Shown here: piece after piece, positions 1 through 5,702 of the stretch | Numbering within the stretch: the first letter of the stretch is position 1 | How the letters are laid out: the number at the start of each line of letters is the position of its first letter | IMG/VR virus record: IMGVR_UViG_3300031227_005024 | Location: 1-20,243 of that record | Direction: 5' to 3' (one strand) | Source of the DNA: a virus | DNA length: 20,243 nucleotides | Translations under genes and position numbers: made by a program | Notes under the pieces: model-generated | Seen by the model: only the letters and a program-made list of their open reading frames with translations | Told to the model about the DNA's origin: nothing | The model's database searches: none

Positions 1-444
1 TTCCATAGACACGATTTGTTACCCAGTGGGGTAACGGAAAAGCAATCGTTACCCCGTGGGGTGGAACCGTTACCCCGTGGGGTGGAACCATTACCCAGTG
101 AGGTAACAAAATCATTACCCCAGGGGGTAAACACAAAAGAAAAGAAAGAAACTACTACAAAAGATACTTTACAAAAGAAAGAGTACGGAGAATTTAATAA
201 TGTCCTTCTAACTGATGAAGAGTCTCGGAAGTTAAAGGATAAGTTCGGAACCAGAGTACCTGAAATGATAGAGACCCTTTCCGCTGGTATTGAAAGCAAA
301 GGCTATAAGTATAAAAACCACTATGCAGCTATTTTATCGTGGGAGCGCAGAGATGAAATTCAGAAAGGAGGTAATGGCAATGACGGAACAAGAGCAAACC
401 CGGGGAACCGACCAGCTGGAGCGTTTGATGACATCGAGCATTAA
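1..444 (+). CDS. Phage replisome organizer / replication initiator, C-terminal part (5' end outside window)
   Basis: The reading frame is open from base 1, so the start lies upstream and only about 147 residues are seen. The visible N-terminal part holds five degenerate LP(S/R/Q)(G/E)V pentapeptides. These are the translation of DNA iterons, so the DNA rather than the peptide is probably under selection. A Lys/Glu/Thr-rich linker follows, then a helical tail with the motif FNNVLLTDEE and a KNHYAAILSW block. Tails of this kind are common in phage O-like or DnaD-like initiators that end in a 'readily replaced' C-terminus. Known members bind the phage origin and recruit the helicase loader. That role fits here because the next gene, overlapping by about 65 nt, encodes a DnaC-like ATPase. 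The expected N-terminal winged-helix DNA-binding domain would be upstream of the window and cannot be checked. Confidence 0.75.
   Translation, partial: FHRHDLLPSGVTEKQSLPRGVEPLPRGVEPLPSEVTKSLPQGVNTKEKKETTTKDTLQKKEYGEFNNVLLTDEESRKLKDKFGTRVPEMIETLSAGIESKGYKYKNHYAAILSWERRDEIQKGGNGNDGTRANPGNRPAGAFDDIEH
18..132. repeat. Array of five palindromic iterons (candidate replication origin)
   Basis: Five copies of an approximately 18-bp dyad begin at 18, 48, 69, 90 and 114. Copy 1 is GTTACCCAGTGGGGTAAC, with perfect 7-bp arms. Copies 2 and 3 share GTTACCCCGTGGGGTGGAAC. Copy 4 is TTACC-N6-GGTAA. Copy 5 has arms TTACCCC/GGGGTAA around AG. Start-to-start spacing is 30, 21, 21 and 24 bp, all multiples of three because the array lies inside a coding frame. 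An A-rich stretch follows directly: 32 A and 38 A+T in bases 131-180. Iterons inside an initiator gene followed by an AT-rich unwinding element are the known architecture of lambda ori within gene O. The assignment as origin is inference. Confidence 0.75.
131..180. other. A-rich, purine-biased candidate DNA unwinding element
   Basis: Bases 131-180 are 64% A and 76% A+T on the plus strand, much more skewed than the surroundings. They lie immediately 3' of the iteron array and within the same gene. In lambda ori an AT-rich, strand-asymmetric segment next to the iterons melts when the initiator binds. The same role is inferred here from position and composition only. The stretch also encodes the Lys/Glu/Thr-rich linker of the initiator, so part of the bias could be coding-driven. 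Confidence 0.5.
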
Positions 445-1207
445 AAGATATAACCGCAATGTTATCTGTGAGATATGCTCCACTCATTTTGAATCTACCA
501 TTTATGTGAGGGGAAACGGCTCGGAAACCAAGCCTGACTCTTTGTGTCCAGTGTGCCGCAAAGAAAAGGAAGAGCAAGAATGGACTGAACAGGAGAGGAG
601 ACATCAGGAAGAAGTAAAAGAAAAGCGGTTGGATTTATGGTATGAGCAGTACGGTGTTACCGGGATATTCATTGAGAAAACACTAAAGGATTTCAAGCGA
701 GAACTACAACCGAAAGCCTTTGATGCTGTGAAGAACTGGAAAGATACCTCGCTTGTTTTGTATTCTCCTGGGACTTATGGTGTGGGAAAGACACATCTCG
801 TTTCCGCTTTGGCATCGGAGTTAGTTGAGAACACCACTAACCAGCGAATGTGTCCGGTGCATTTTACTACCGAGCAAAAACTCCTGAATCGCATTCGGCA
901 GACCTATAACCGGAGGGATGAAGAGGGGGAAATGGAAGAGGATGTGTTCTCTGCATTGGAAAGATTTCACCTGCTGATTATAGATGATGTCGGCAAAGTC
1001 CGGCCCCGGGATTATTCCTTTCTGCAGGGTGTCTATTTTCGGATTATTGATGACCGATACACTGAAGAAGATAACATTATCTTAACCACTAATCTTGACC
1101 TAGCCGAACTTGAGACACATATCGGTGGAGCTTCTTCTGACAGACTAAGGGAGATGGCGGGGAAACAAGGGTTTATCAAAATGACAGGAAAGAGCGAGAG
1201 ACGATAA
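380..1207 (+). CDS. DnaC/IstB-like ATPase, probable phage helicase loader with N-terminal zinc finger
   Basis: This is a 275-residue AAA+ ATPase of the DnaC/IstB type, expected to load the replicative helicase at the phage origin. An N-terminal zinc-binding knuckle has CEIC at 30-33 and CPVC at 56-59. A charged helical linker of about 60-80 follows. Walker A is GTYGVGKT at 131-138 and Walker B is LLIIDD at 198-203; TTNLD further on fits the sensor-1 region. The start is ATG 380, because AAAGGAGGT at 364-372 sits 7 nt upstream. The upstream ATG at 374 would be too close, and starts near 290 lie inside the previous gene without a ribosome binding site. The gene overlaps the upstream initiator gene, as lambda P follows O, which supports the role. 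Zinc-finger DnaC-like loaders are common in phages of anaerobic bacteria and Firmicutes. Confidence 0.85.
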   Translation: MTEQEQTRGTDQLERLMTSSIKRYNRNVICEICSTHFESTIYVRGNGSETKPDSLCPVCRKEKEEQEWTEQERRHQEEVKEKRLDLWYEQYGVTGIFIEKTLKDFKRELQPKAFDAVKNWKDTSLVLYSPGTYGVGKTHLVSALASELVENTTNQRMCPVHFTTEQKLLNRIRQTYNRRDEEGEMEEDVFSALERFHLLIIDDVGKVRPRDYSFLQGVYFRIIDDRYTEEDNIILTTNLDLAELETHIGGASSDRLREMAGKQGFIKMTGKSERR

Positions 1208-1258
1208 CAAGCAAATCTTACTGTAAGATAAAGCGGTACCACCAGAGGAGATTAAAAG

Positions 1259-1561
1259 GTGGGACAAGACAGGGATAAAATAGCAATCACCGAGAAGCAG
1301 TTTGAGGGGCAGGTTAAGGACTTAGCCAAGATGTTTGGGTGGAAGTATTACCACACCTGGCGGAGCTTTCATTCACCTGCTGGGTACCCAGACTGCACTA
1401 TGGTTAGGGAAGGAAGGCTGGTTATTGCCGAACTCAAGACAGAGACGGGGCAACCTACACCTGAGCAATATGAATGGCTGGTTGCCTTAACTGAAGTCGG
1501 TCTAGAAGTTTACCTATTCCGCCCGAGTGACTTTGATACGATTGTTGAGGTTTTGAGGTGA
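1259..1561 (+). CDS. VRR-NUC domain nuclease
   Basis: This is a 100-residue protein made of a single VRR-NUC (PD-(D/E)XK) nuclease fold. GYPDC at 42-46 supplies the catalytic Asp45, and AELKTE places Glu58-Leu-Lys60 as the E-x-K pair. Phage VRR-NUC proteins are structure-specific endonucleases thought to act on branched DNA during recombination or replication. Length and motif spacing are normal for the stand-alone family. The start is GTG 1259, with AGAGGAG at 1244-1250 eight bases upstream. The stop (TGA 1559-1561) overlaps a GTG that opens an 18-codon frame leading into the next gene. Function in recombination is inferred from the family and from its place next to the replication genes. 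Confidence 0.85.
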   Translation: MGQDRDKIAITEKQFEGQVKDLAKMFGWKYYHTWRSFHSPAGYPDCTMVREGRLVIAELKTETGQPTPEQYEWLVALTEVGLEVYLFRPSDFDTIVEVLR

Positions 1562-1606
1562 AGGACTTGCTTCAATACTACAAAAATAAAATAGAGGAGG
1601 TGGAAA

Positions 1607-1858
1607 GTGTTTGAGGAAATAACAACGGGGGATTTGAATACTACAAGTGTCATGGGTAGAAATGGGGAGCGAATTTACCCGTGCCGATGTGGGCAAACGC
1701 ACAGGGGAGATTATGGACTTTATGAATTCGGGCATCATAACTGTTTTCACGAAACCGAATTACTCGGATTGCCTGCGGGTAAGGACATTCAAGCGATTTG
1801 CCCTCTGTGTGGGATGTCGTGGCGAGTAAAAATGGAGGTAGAGAATGTTTCTAGTTAA
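1607..1858 (+). CDS. Small zinc-binding protein of unknown function
   Basis: An 83-residue protein rich in potential metal ligands: C26-x-C28, His32, His43/His44, Cys46, His48 and C65-P-L-C68 followed by GMSW. The arrangement suggests one or two zinc sites, like small phage zinc-ribbon proteins, but I do not recognise a named family. It starts at GTG 1607, preceded by a good AGAGGAGGTGG ribosome binding site. Its 3' end overlaps the start of the next gene by 14 bp (ATG 1845). It sits in the co-directional early operon between the VRR-NUC nuclease and other small genes. A role in nucleic-acid binding or host takeover is possible but unsupported beyond the cysteines. Confidence 0.7.
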   Translation: MFEEITTGDLNTTSVMGRNGERIYPCRCGQTHRGDYGLYEFGHHNCFHETELLGLPAGKDIQAICPLCGMSWRVKMEVENVSS

Positions 1859-2117
1859 ACGGATGGAGGACTTTGATTTTAAGCCGACAAACAATTCTTT
1901 ATTGTCTTTATTAGGGCGGACTTCAATAGTAAGCATTGATACTTGGTATTATGTGGCTGCCGTATATGATGGGACGCAATACCAAGTATCAATAGAGGTT
2001 GAAACATCAGCGGTCGGGTATTTGCCAGTTTATGGTTGTCTTGATGACCTGAGAAAAGATTATCCCGATGCTGACTATGAGGAAATTCAATTAAAGGAGG
2101 CAAACAATGAAACTTAG
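1845..2117 (+). CDS. Hypothetical small acidic early protein
   Basis: A 90-residue protein of unknown function. It contains predicted beta segments (SIVSIDTWYYVAAVYDG, QYQVSIEVE) and ends in an acidic helix with DLRKDYPDADYEEIQLKEA. No catalytic motif, cysteine cluster or membrane segment is visible. The start is ATG 1845 with GGAGGT eight or so bases upstream; it overlaps the upstream gene by 14 bp and the downstream gene by 11 bp. That packing supports a real, translationally coupled early gene. The residues after the start read like an ordinary globular small protein. Confidence 0.65.
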   Translation: MFLVKRMEDFDFKPTNNSLLSLLGRTSIVSIDTWYYVAAVYDGTQYQVSIEVETSAVGYLPVYGCLDDLRKDYPDADYEEIQLKEANNET

Positions 2118-2433
2118 CTTGCTGACAAAAATAGCTAGAAAATTAGCATCTATGGATAACACCCCATTTGATGAATTAAAGGAGCACGCCACAAGCTTTA
2201 ATGAAAGTCCAACACAAGCTCATTATCTACGTAGAGCAAAAGCGGTTATCTTGGAGCTACTTGAAGTGGTAGAGGGTGCTGGACTGACACCCAACGAAAT
2301 AGTAGAAATACTAAAATCCCACTATCACTGGGCGCCAGAAGATGGCGGGATATACGGAATAGGGGAGAAAAAGGCAATAGCCAAAGCCCAACTCCAGAAA
2401 GTTAAAGAGGCTATCAAGGAGGGAATTAAATGA
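2107..2433 (+). CDS. Hypothetical early protein, mostly helical
   Basis: A 108-residue protein that appears almost entirely alpha-helical and charged, with a central AKAVILELLEVVEGAGLTPN segment and a Lys/Glu-rich C-terminal helix. A Gly/Trp stretch (HYHWAPEDGGIYGIG) interrupts the helices. I do not recognise the family. The start is ATG 2107 with AAAGGAGGC directly upstream at about 2093-2101. Its stop codon overlaps the next start as ATGA (2430-2433). No nuclease, ATPase or HTH motif can be pointed out. Confidence 0.65.
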   Translation: MKLSLLTKIARKLASMDNTPFDELKEHATSFNESPTQAHYLRRAKAVILELLEVVEGAGLTPNEIVEILKSHYHWAPEDGGIYGIGEKKAIAKAQLQKVKEAIKEGIK

Positions 2434-2588
2434 CTGACGAAGAAGCAAGGGAATTAGCAGAGGCTCATTGGAAATGGTTAGAAGTATTATTACACCAGAT
2501 ATATGTAGACGCTATGGTTCACGGTTGCGGTCACGGATTTGAGGACTGCGAAAGGAAATATAAGGTGGGCAAGTATGACGTACGATAA
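2430..2588 (+). CDS. Hypothetical 52-residue early protein
   Basis: A 52-codon frame beginning at ATG 2430, overlapping the previous stop as ATGA and served by AAGGAGGG at about 2417-2423. The product has an amphipathic N-terminal helix (EEARELAEAHWKWLEVLL) and a HGCGHGFEDC segment with two Cys and two His that could hold one metal ion. Short helical phage proteins ending in an HG-x-x-HG motif are frequent in early operons, but no function is known to me. The start overlap and ribosome binding site are the main support, since the gene is very short. Confidence 0.6.
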   Translation: MTDEEARELAEAHWKWLEVLLHQIYVDAMVHGCGHGFEDCERKYKVGKYDVR

Positions 2589-2640
2589 AGATGATTGAGA
2601 AAAAAGAACATGGGATTAAACATGGGCAGAAGGCATAAAG

Positions 2641-2681
2641 AGGAGCGATGATACCAAAGAGTAAGGGGTTTATTGAGAGTG
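2641..2681. repeat. Direct repeat copy 1 (41-bp long form, 32-bp core 2650-2681)
   Basis: The core runs from GATACCAAAG to TTATTGAGAGTG and is identical in three places (2650-2681, 3250-3281, 3939-3970). Copies 1 and 3 share nine more bases upstream (AGGAGCGAT). Each copy lies just before an accessory gene; this one precedes the DNA methyltransferase start by 22 nt. The core contains AAGGGG and ends in GTG, so it looks like a translation start region, but here the GTG opens only a seven-codon frame. Confidence 0.85.
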
Positions 2682-2702
2682 GAGATAAAGGAGGGGAGAT
2701 AA

Positions 2703-3206
2703 GTGAAAGTAGCATATGCAGACCCACCATATTTAGGGTGTTCTCATTTTTATCCAGAGCATCAAGAGATAGACCATAATAAACTGATTGAGGATTTAGT
2801 ATGGAATTACGAAATATGGGCGTTATCTTGTAGCTCTCCCAGTTTGGGCATTTTGCTCAATCACTACCTTCTCAAAGGTAGAACCAAGAGTGGTGTAGTT
2901 AGGGTCGCTGCTTGGGTAAAGCCTTTTTGTTCTTTCAAGCCGAATGTTAACCCAGGATATGCTTGGGAACCCGTAATATTTTCAACTAAACGAACACGCT
3001 TCACTAGAGAACAACCTACTATTCGGGATTGGGTATCTGCTAACATCACCTTAAAAAGGGGGATGAAGGGAGTTAAGCCGATAGGGTTTTGTTACTGGCT
3101 TTTTGAGTTATTGGGGATGCAGCCTGAGGATGACTTTGTGGATTTATATCCTGGTACTGGTGCTGTAACTAGGGCATGGGAGAAATGGAGAACAAAACTT
3201 ATTTAG
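2703..3206 (+). CDS. DNA methyltransferase, small beta-class (DPPY)
   Basis: A 167-residue site-specific DNA methyltransferase expected to transfer a methyl group from S-adenosylmethionine to an exocyclic amino group (N6-adenine or N4-cytosine). Motif IV DPPY is at residues 7-10, and the SAM-binding motif I appears near the C-terminus as DLYPGTGAV. This IV-before-I order is that of the beta class. The protein is short for the family, leaving only about 100 residues between motifs for target recognition. It starts at GTG 2703 behind AAGGAGGGG. No restriction endonuclease partner is next to it, so an orphan phage methylase protecting phage DNA from host restriction is the likely role. It is followed by repeat copy 2 and lies in a repeat-bordered accessory cluster. 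Confidence 0.85.
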   Translation: MKVAYADPPYLGCSHFYPEHQEIDHNKLIEDLVWNYEIWALSCSSPSLGILLNHYLLKGRTKSGVVRVAAWVKPFCSFKPNVNPGYAWEPVIFSTKRTRFTREQPTIRDWVSANITLKRGMKGVKPIGFCYWLFELLGMQPEDDFVDLYPGTGAVTRAWEKWRTKLI

Positions 3207-3249
3207 CGACTTTGAAACTGTGGCTTTTCTGCAATGAAGTGATTTAAGG

Positions 3250-3281
3250 GATACCAAAGAGTAAGGGGTTTATTGAGAGTG
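3250..3281. repeat. Direct repeat copy 2 (32-bp core)
   Basis: Identical to the 32-bp core of copies 1 and 3, starting GATACCAAAG and ending GAGAGTG. It lies in the 94-bp gap between the methyltransferase stop and the HTH gene start, ending 19 nt before ATG 3301. The upstream nine-base extension of the other copies is absent here, so the ATG that precedes ATACC in those copies is missing. Confidence 0.85.
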
Positions 3282-3300
3282 TATTATCAGAGGGAAATGA

Positions 3301-3915
3301 ATGACAACGATGCTAGTTAAAGCTGGTAGAAAAGGCGGTAGTGCTCATAAGCACAAATGGGCTGATGATGAGCGGGATATTGTCCGGAGGGACTATAACG
3401 GACATAATCAATCGGCTCACTTTATAGCTGATAAATTGACCTATATGACAGGAGATAAAATTACCTTTAATGCTGTCAAAGGGCAAGTCGCTATGATGGG
3501 CATTTCACAGAACAAAAGCCCTGCCTGGACAGAGAAGGAAATAGAAATCTTGATTGAGATGATAACTCAGTATTCGCCAATTACTATAGCGAGGCGGTTG
3601 CACCGGTCGGTTAATGCAGTTGTGTTGAAGTCAAAGGGGTTGGGGTATTCAAGGCGTATTAGGGATGGCTGGTTCACCAAGAAAGATGTCTGTGAGATAT
3701 TGGGAGTTGGCCATAAAAAAGTTCAGGGGTGGATTGATAGCGGCGCACTGGAGGCGACTTGGCACTCTAATATCAAGCCAGGAAAGAATGGAGGGGCTTG
3801 CTGGCATATAACTACTGAGGCATTACGGGGGTTTATAATAAGCCACTCCATTGAACTAACAGGGAGGAATGTTGATTTGATGGTGCTAGTGCAATTAGTG
3901 AGTGGGGATTTATAA
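3301..3915 (+). CDS. DNA-binding protein with Myb/GcrA-like repeats and a C-terminal HTH
   Basis: A 204-residue predicted DNA-binding protein. Residues 20-68 and 76-118 form two tandem helical units, each opening with W-x-x-x-E (WADDERD, WTEKEIE). The second has SPITIARRLHRSVNAVVLKSKGLG, a helix-turn-helix of the Myb/SANT or GcrA type. Residues 124-150 (WFTKKDVCEILGVGHKKVQ then WIDSGAL) look like a MerR/HTH_17 excisionase-type HTH, probably followed by a small wing (HITTEALRGFI). Such multi-HTH proteins occur in phages as regulators, but the target is unknown. The start is ATG 3301 with AGAGGG upstream. It is bordered on both sides by the 32-bp repeat. Confidence 0.7.
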   Translation: MTTMLVKAGRKGGSAHKHKWADDERDIVRRDYNGHNQSAHFIADKLTYMTGDKITFNAVKGQVAMMGISQNKSPAWTEKEIEILIEMITQYSPITIARRLHRSVNAVVLKSKGLGYSRRIRDGWFTKKDVCEILGVGHKKVQGWIDSGALEATWHSNIKPGKNGGACWHITTEALRGFIISHSIELTGRNVDLMVLVQLVSGDL

Positions 3916-3929
3916 TCAGCAGATAACTC

Positions 3930-3970
3930 AGGAGCGATGATACCAAAGAGTAAGGGGTTTATTGAGAGTG
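3930..3970. repeat. Direct repeat copy 3 (41-bp long form, core 3939-3970)
   Basis: Same 41 bases as copy 1. Here the repeat provides the apparent translation start of the following gene: AAGGGG at 3952-3957 and the terminal GTG at 3968-3970 are the ribosome binding site and start codon of the HNH-like gene. It lies 14 nt after the HTH gene stop. Confidence 0.85.
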
Positions 3971-4396
3971 AAACTATATAAATGTTGTTTTTGCGGTACG
4001 ACTGACCCTAGCAAATTTGAAAAGGGGTATAAGGGGAAGTGTGCATCTTGTCGGAGTAAAGAGCGTCGTCGCAACCCAGAATATAGAGAAAAGCAGGCTG
4101 CTTATTATAGACAATGGTATGCTGAGAATGGGCTGGAAAGAAGCTCTGGTTATCAAGATGCTATAATTTTATGGCAGGCTGCACATCCAAAGGCTATGAA
4201 GGCTAGATGGAAAGTCCTTAATGCCCTTAGGAAAGGTTCGTTGGTACGTCCTTTAAAATGTGGTATGTGTGGGAAGACACATTGCAGGATAAATGCACAT
4301 CATCCTGATTACGACTTTCCCTACGATGTTATGTGGCTTTGCTCTTCTTGCCATAAAAAGATACACTCACATAAAAATTATGAAATAAAGGTTTGA
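3968..4396 (+). CDS. HNH-like zinc-binding nuclease (possible homing endonuclease)
   Basis: A 142-residue two-part zinc protein. The N-terminal half has a zinc ribbon with C6/C9 and C25/C28 followed by a very basic Arg/Lys/Tyr segment. The C-terminal half has C98-x2-C101, NAHHPDY at 109-115, then WLCSSCHKKIH at 123-133. This layout (CxxC, HH, CxxCH, H) matches HNH/treble-clef nucleases common in phages. The order and the D-Y-x-x-P spacing fit the family, but the catalytic His (111/112) is inferred, not proven. Start GTG 3968 comes from the end of repeat copy 3. A TTG six bases upstream is also in frame. Free-standing HNH genes are often mobile homing endonucleases, which would fit the repeated borders. 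Confidence 0.65.
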   Translation: MKLYKCCFCGTTDPSKFEKGYKGKCASCRSKERRRNPEYREKQAAYYRQWYAENGLERSSGYQDAIILWQAAHPKAMKARWKVLNALRKGSLVRPLKCGMCGKTHCRINAHHPDYDFPYDVMWLCSSCHKKIHSHKNYEIKV

Positions 4397-4440
4397 AAAG
4401 TGCCAGAAAAAGAAGTAGATAAAGAGTTGGAGAGTGCTTT

Positions 4441-4674
4441 ATGGGTAGAGTAGATTACCACGAAGAGTGGCCGATTTGGCGGCTGATTTCTCAGGATGCC
4501 AGGAATAAGCTGCTGAAACTGCAGAAGAAGTATCATCCTTTGGAGCTGCTTGACCTGCCAGAAGACCCGGGCTCGCCGAATGTACGATATAACCCTAAGC
4601 CTGAGAGCCTTGACCAGATTATGAAATTGCTATCAAGGCGGCCCCATTATCCGAAGGGGGTAGGGTGGAAGTGA
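4441..4674 (+). CDS. Hypothetical 77-residue early protein
   Basis: A 77-residue protein with an N-terminal part rich in Trp and acidic residues (DYHEEWPIWRLISQDARNKL), then a helix and a Pro-rich middle (LPEDPGSP). I do not recognise a family and see no catalytic motif. The start is ATG 4441, with GGAG about eight bases upstream. The stop overlaps the start of the next gene as GTGA at 4671-4674, which suggests coupled translation with the zinc-finger regulator. A 17-codon GTG frame at 4400-4453 precedes and overlaps the start, but is too short to call. Confidence 0.6.
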   Translation: MGRVDYHEEWPIWRLISQDARNKLLKLQKKYHPLELLDLPEDPGSPNVRYNPKPESLDQIMKLLSRRPHYPKGVGWK

Positions 4675-5087
4675 GTTTAAGGTTTTACTGTGAATACTGT
4701 CTTGCCTCTTTCGCTCAGTTCAAGGATTTGGTTAATCACTATGAGGAGTACCACCGGCCCCGGGGGGTTATAGTCGCAACGGATGAAGCAGACAAGGAGT
4801 TCCTGGAGACTACGACTGATGCTGTTGGGTATGCCGGCGCTGACAGTGGCTGTGAGGCGGCCACAAATTACTTGGGTCGTCCCTCATCCTGCCTCAAGTG
4901 TCCCTTCCCTAAGTGCGTATTGGAGAAGCGAGGTGTTGGCATAGTCAGGGCAAAGAAGTTTACTAGGAACGATAGAATAAGGGAGCTGGCCGCCGGCGGT
5001 AAGACAGTAAAGGAGCTGGCCGCTTTCTTTAATGTGGGGATGAGGACAATCAAGAGGGCGGTAGAAAAGCGTGGAGGACACCGGTAA
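4671..5087 (+). CDS. C2H2 zinc-finger protein with C-terminal helix-turn-helix, probable regulator
   Basis: A 138-residue protein. Residues 7-28 form a textbook C2H2 finger: C7-x2-C10-x12-H23-x4-H28. A second cysteine cluster follows (C61, then C74-x2-C77-x4-C82 in SSCLKCPFPKC). Residues 98-133 hold a homeodomain-like HTH with GKTVKELAAFFNVGMRTIKR. The combination points to a DNA-binding regulator. It sits one gene before the late promoter, so control of the early-late switch is a reasonable guess but not shown. I chose GTG 4671, which overlaps the upstream stop as GTGA and has AAGGGGG about 9 nt upstream. GTG 4665 is an alternative only 3-4 nt from that site. Confidence 0.75.
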   Translation: MSLRFYCEYCLASFAQFKDLVNHYEEYHRPRGVIVATDEADKEFLETTTDAVGYAGADSGCEAATNYLGRPSSCLKCPFPKCVLEKRGVGIVRAKKFTRNDRIRELAAGGKTVKELAAFFNVGMRTIKRAVEKRGGHR

Positions 5088-5109
5088 ATACTTGATAGGT
5101 GAGAATTAA

Positions 5110-5607
5110 GTGGAATATTGGGTCAGTTATGGGTTATTCAATTTTAAGTCCCATCAGGTTATCTGGGCGATTCAAAACCGCTCATTCTTTGAGCAGGGGG
5201 AGTGGCCGCCGATGCCTGGTGAGTTTGAGACTGACTACTGGACTCCCATAGAGGATAGGACGGCATACCAAAAGAAGCACAACATTACCGGTGTGTGGGT
5301 GAAAACGACTGGTAAGAAATCCACCTATACAGATGCTCCAATAGGCAAGAGGAAAGTGAGGACTGAGGGTTCCTTTGTTACCCCAGCATTTGTTATCGGT
5401 GTTATCAAGAAACGCCTTGCCAAGACAGGAAAGGCTGGCGTGTCTTTGGTAGAGGAGATTGACAGCTTCGGAGACCAGCCAATGGACATTAGAGATTTAC
5501 GGACTACGGAGGCTAAAGACGCCTTAATATATATCTCAGGAGGGAAGGAAAAACTGATGAGCTTTTCAAAGTGGAGACTGCAAAGACTCTACAGGAGGGG
5601 GTGGTGA
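5110..5607 (+). CDS. Hypothetical protein upstream of the late promoter
   Basis: A 165-residue basic protein of unknown family and the last gene before the late control region. The N-terminal 50 residues are aromatic-rich (EYWVSYGLFNFKSHQVIWAI), followed by a Lys-rich middle (TTGKKSTYTDAPIGKRKVR) and a basic C-terminus ending in WRLQRLYRRGW. No catalytic or metal motif is visible. It starts at GTG 5110 behind AGGTGAG and follows the zinc-finger/HTH gene by 22 nt. In lambdoid phages the gene just before the late promoter encodes the antiterminator Q. Position and positive charge make this protein a candidate for such a role, but no Q-family motif is recognisable. Confidence 0.65.
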   Translation: MEYWVSYGLFNFKSHQVIWAIQNRSFFEQGEWPPMPGEFETDYWTPIEDRTAYQKKHNITGVWVKTTGKKSTYTDAPIGKRKVRTEGSFVTPAFVIGVIKKRLAKTGKAGVSLVEEIDSFGDQPMDIRDLRTTEAKDALIYISGGKEKLMSFSKWRLQRLYRRGW

Positions 5608-5664
5608 TGAAGTAGAAGGTAATATAGAATTATGAAGTCATTTAGTATTCATTGTTAGAGTTTC

Positions 5665-5693
5665 TTGACAAGAATAGCTTTGTGTGATATTCT
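5665..5693 (+). promoter_or_regulatory. Extended -10 sigma70 promoter (probable late promoter)
   Basis: TTGACA at 5665-5670 is separated by 17 bp from TATTCT at 5688-5693. TGA directly before the -10 gives an extended -10 element. The predicted start is near 5700. The -35 lies within the palindrome TTCTTGACAAGAA (5662-5674). No other near-consensus rightward promoter was noticed between here and the window end, so it probably drives the packaging and head genes. Confidence 0.75.
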
Positions 5694-5702
5694 AAGGAGC
5701 AA

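Noticed and set aside
18-132. Short regular repeats that might be read as a CRISPR array.
   Set aside because: Repeats are about 18 bp and diverged, spacers are only a few bases, and the array lies inside a coding frame, so iterons explain it better.
2591-2638. 15-codon frame MIEKKEHGIKHGQKA after the 52-residue gene.
   Set aside because: Too short, with no clear ribosome binding site or other support.
2648-2779. ORF from the ATG in repeat copy 1 (MIPKSKGFIES...).
   Set aside because: It runs into the methyltransferase gene in another frame, and the ATG is missing in repeat copy 2, so the peptide is not conserved across copies.
4400-4453. 17-codon GTG frame overlapping the start of the 4441 gene.
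   Set aside because: Weak ribosome binding site and very short; possible leader but not supportable.
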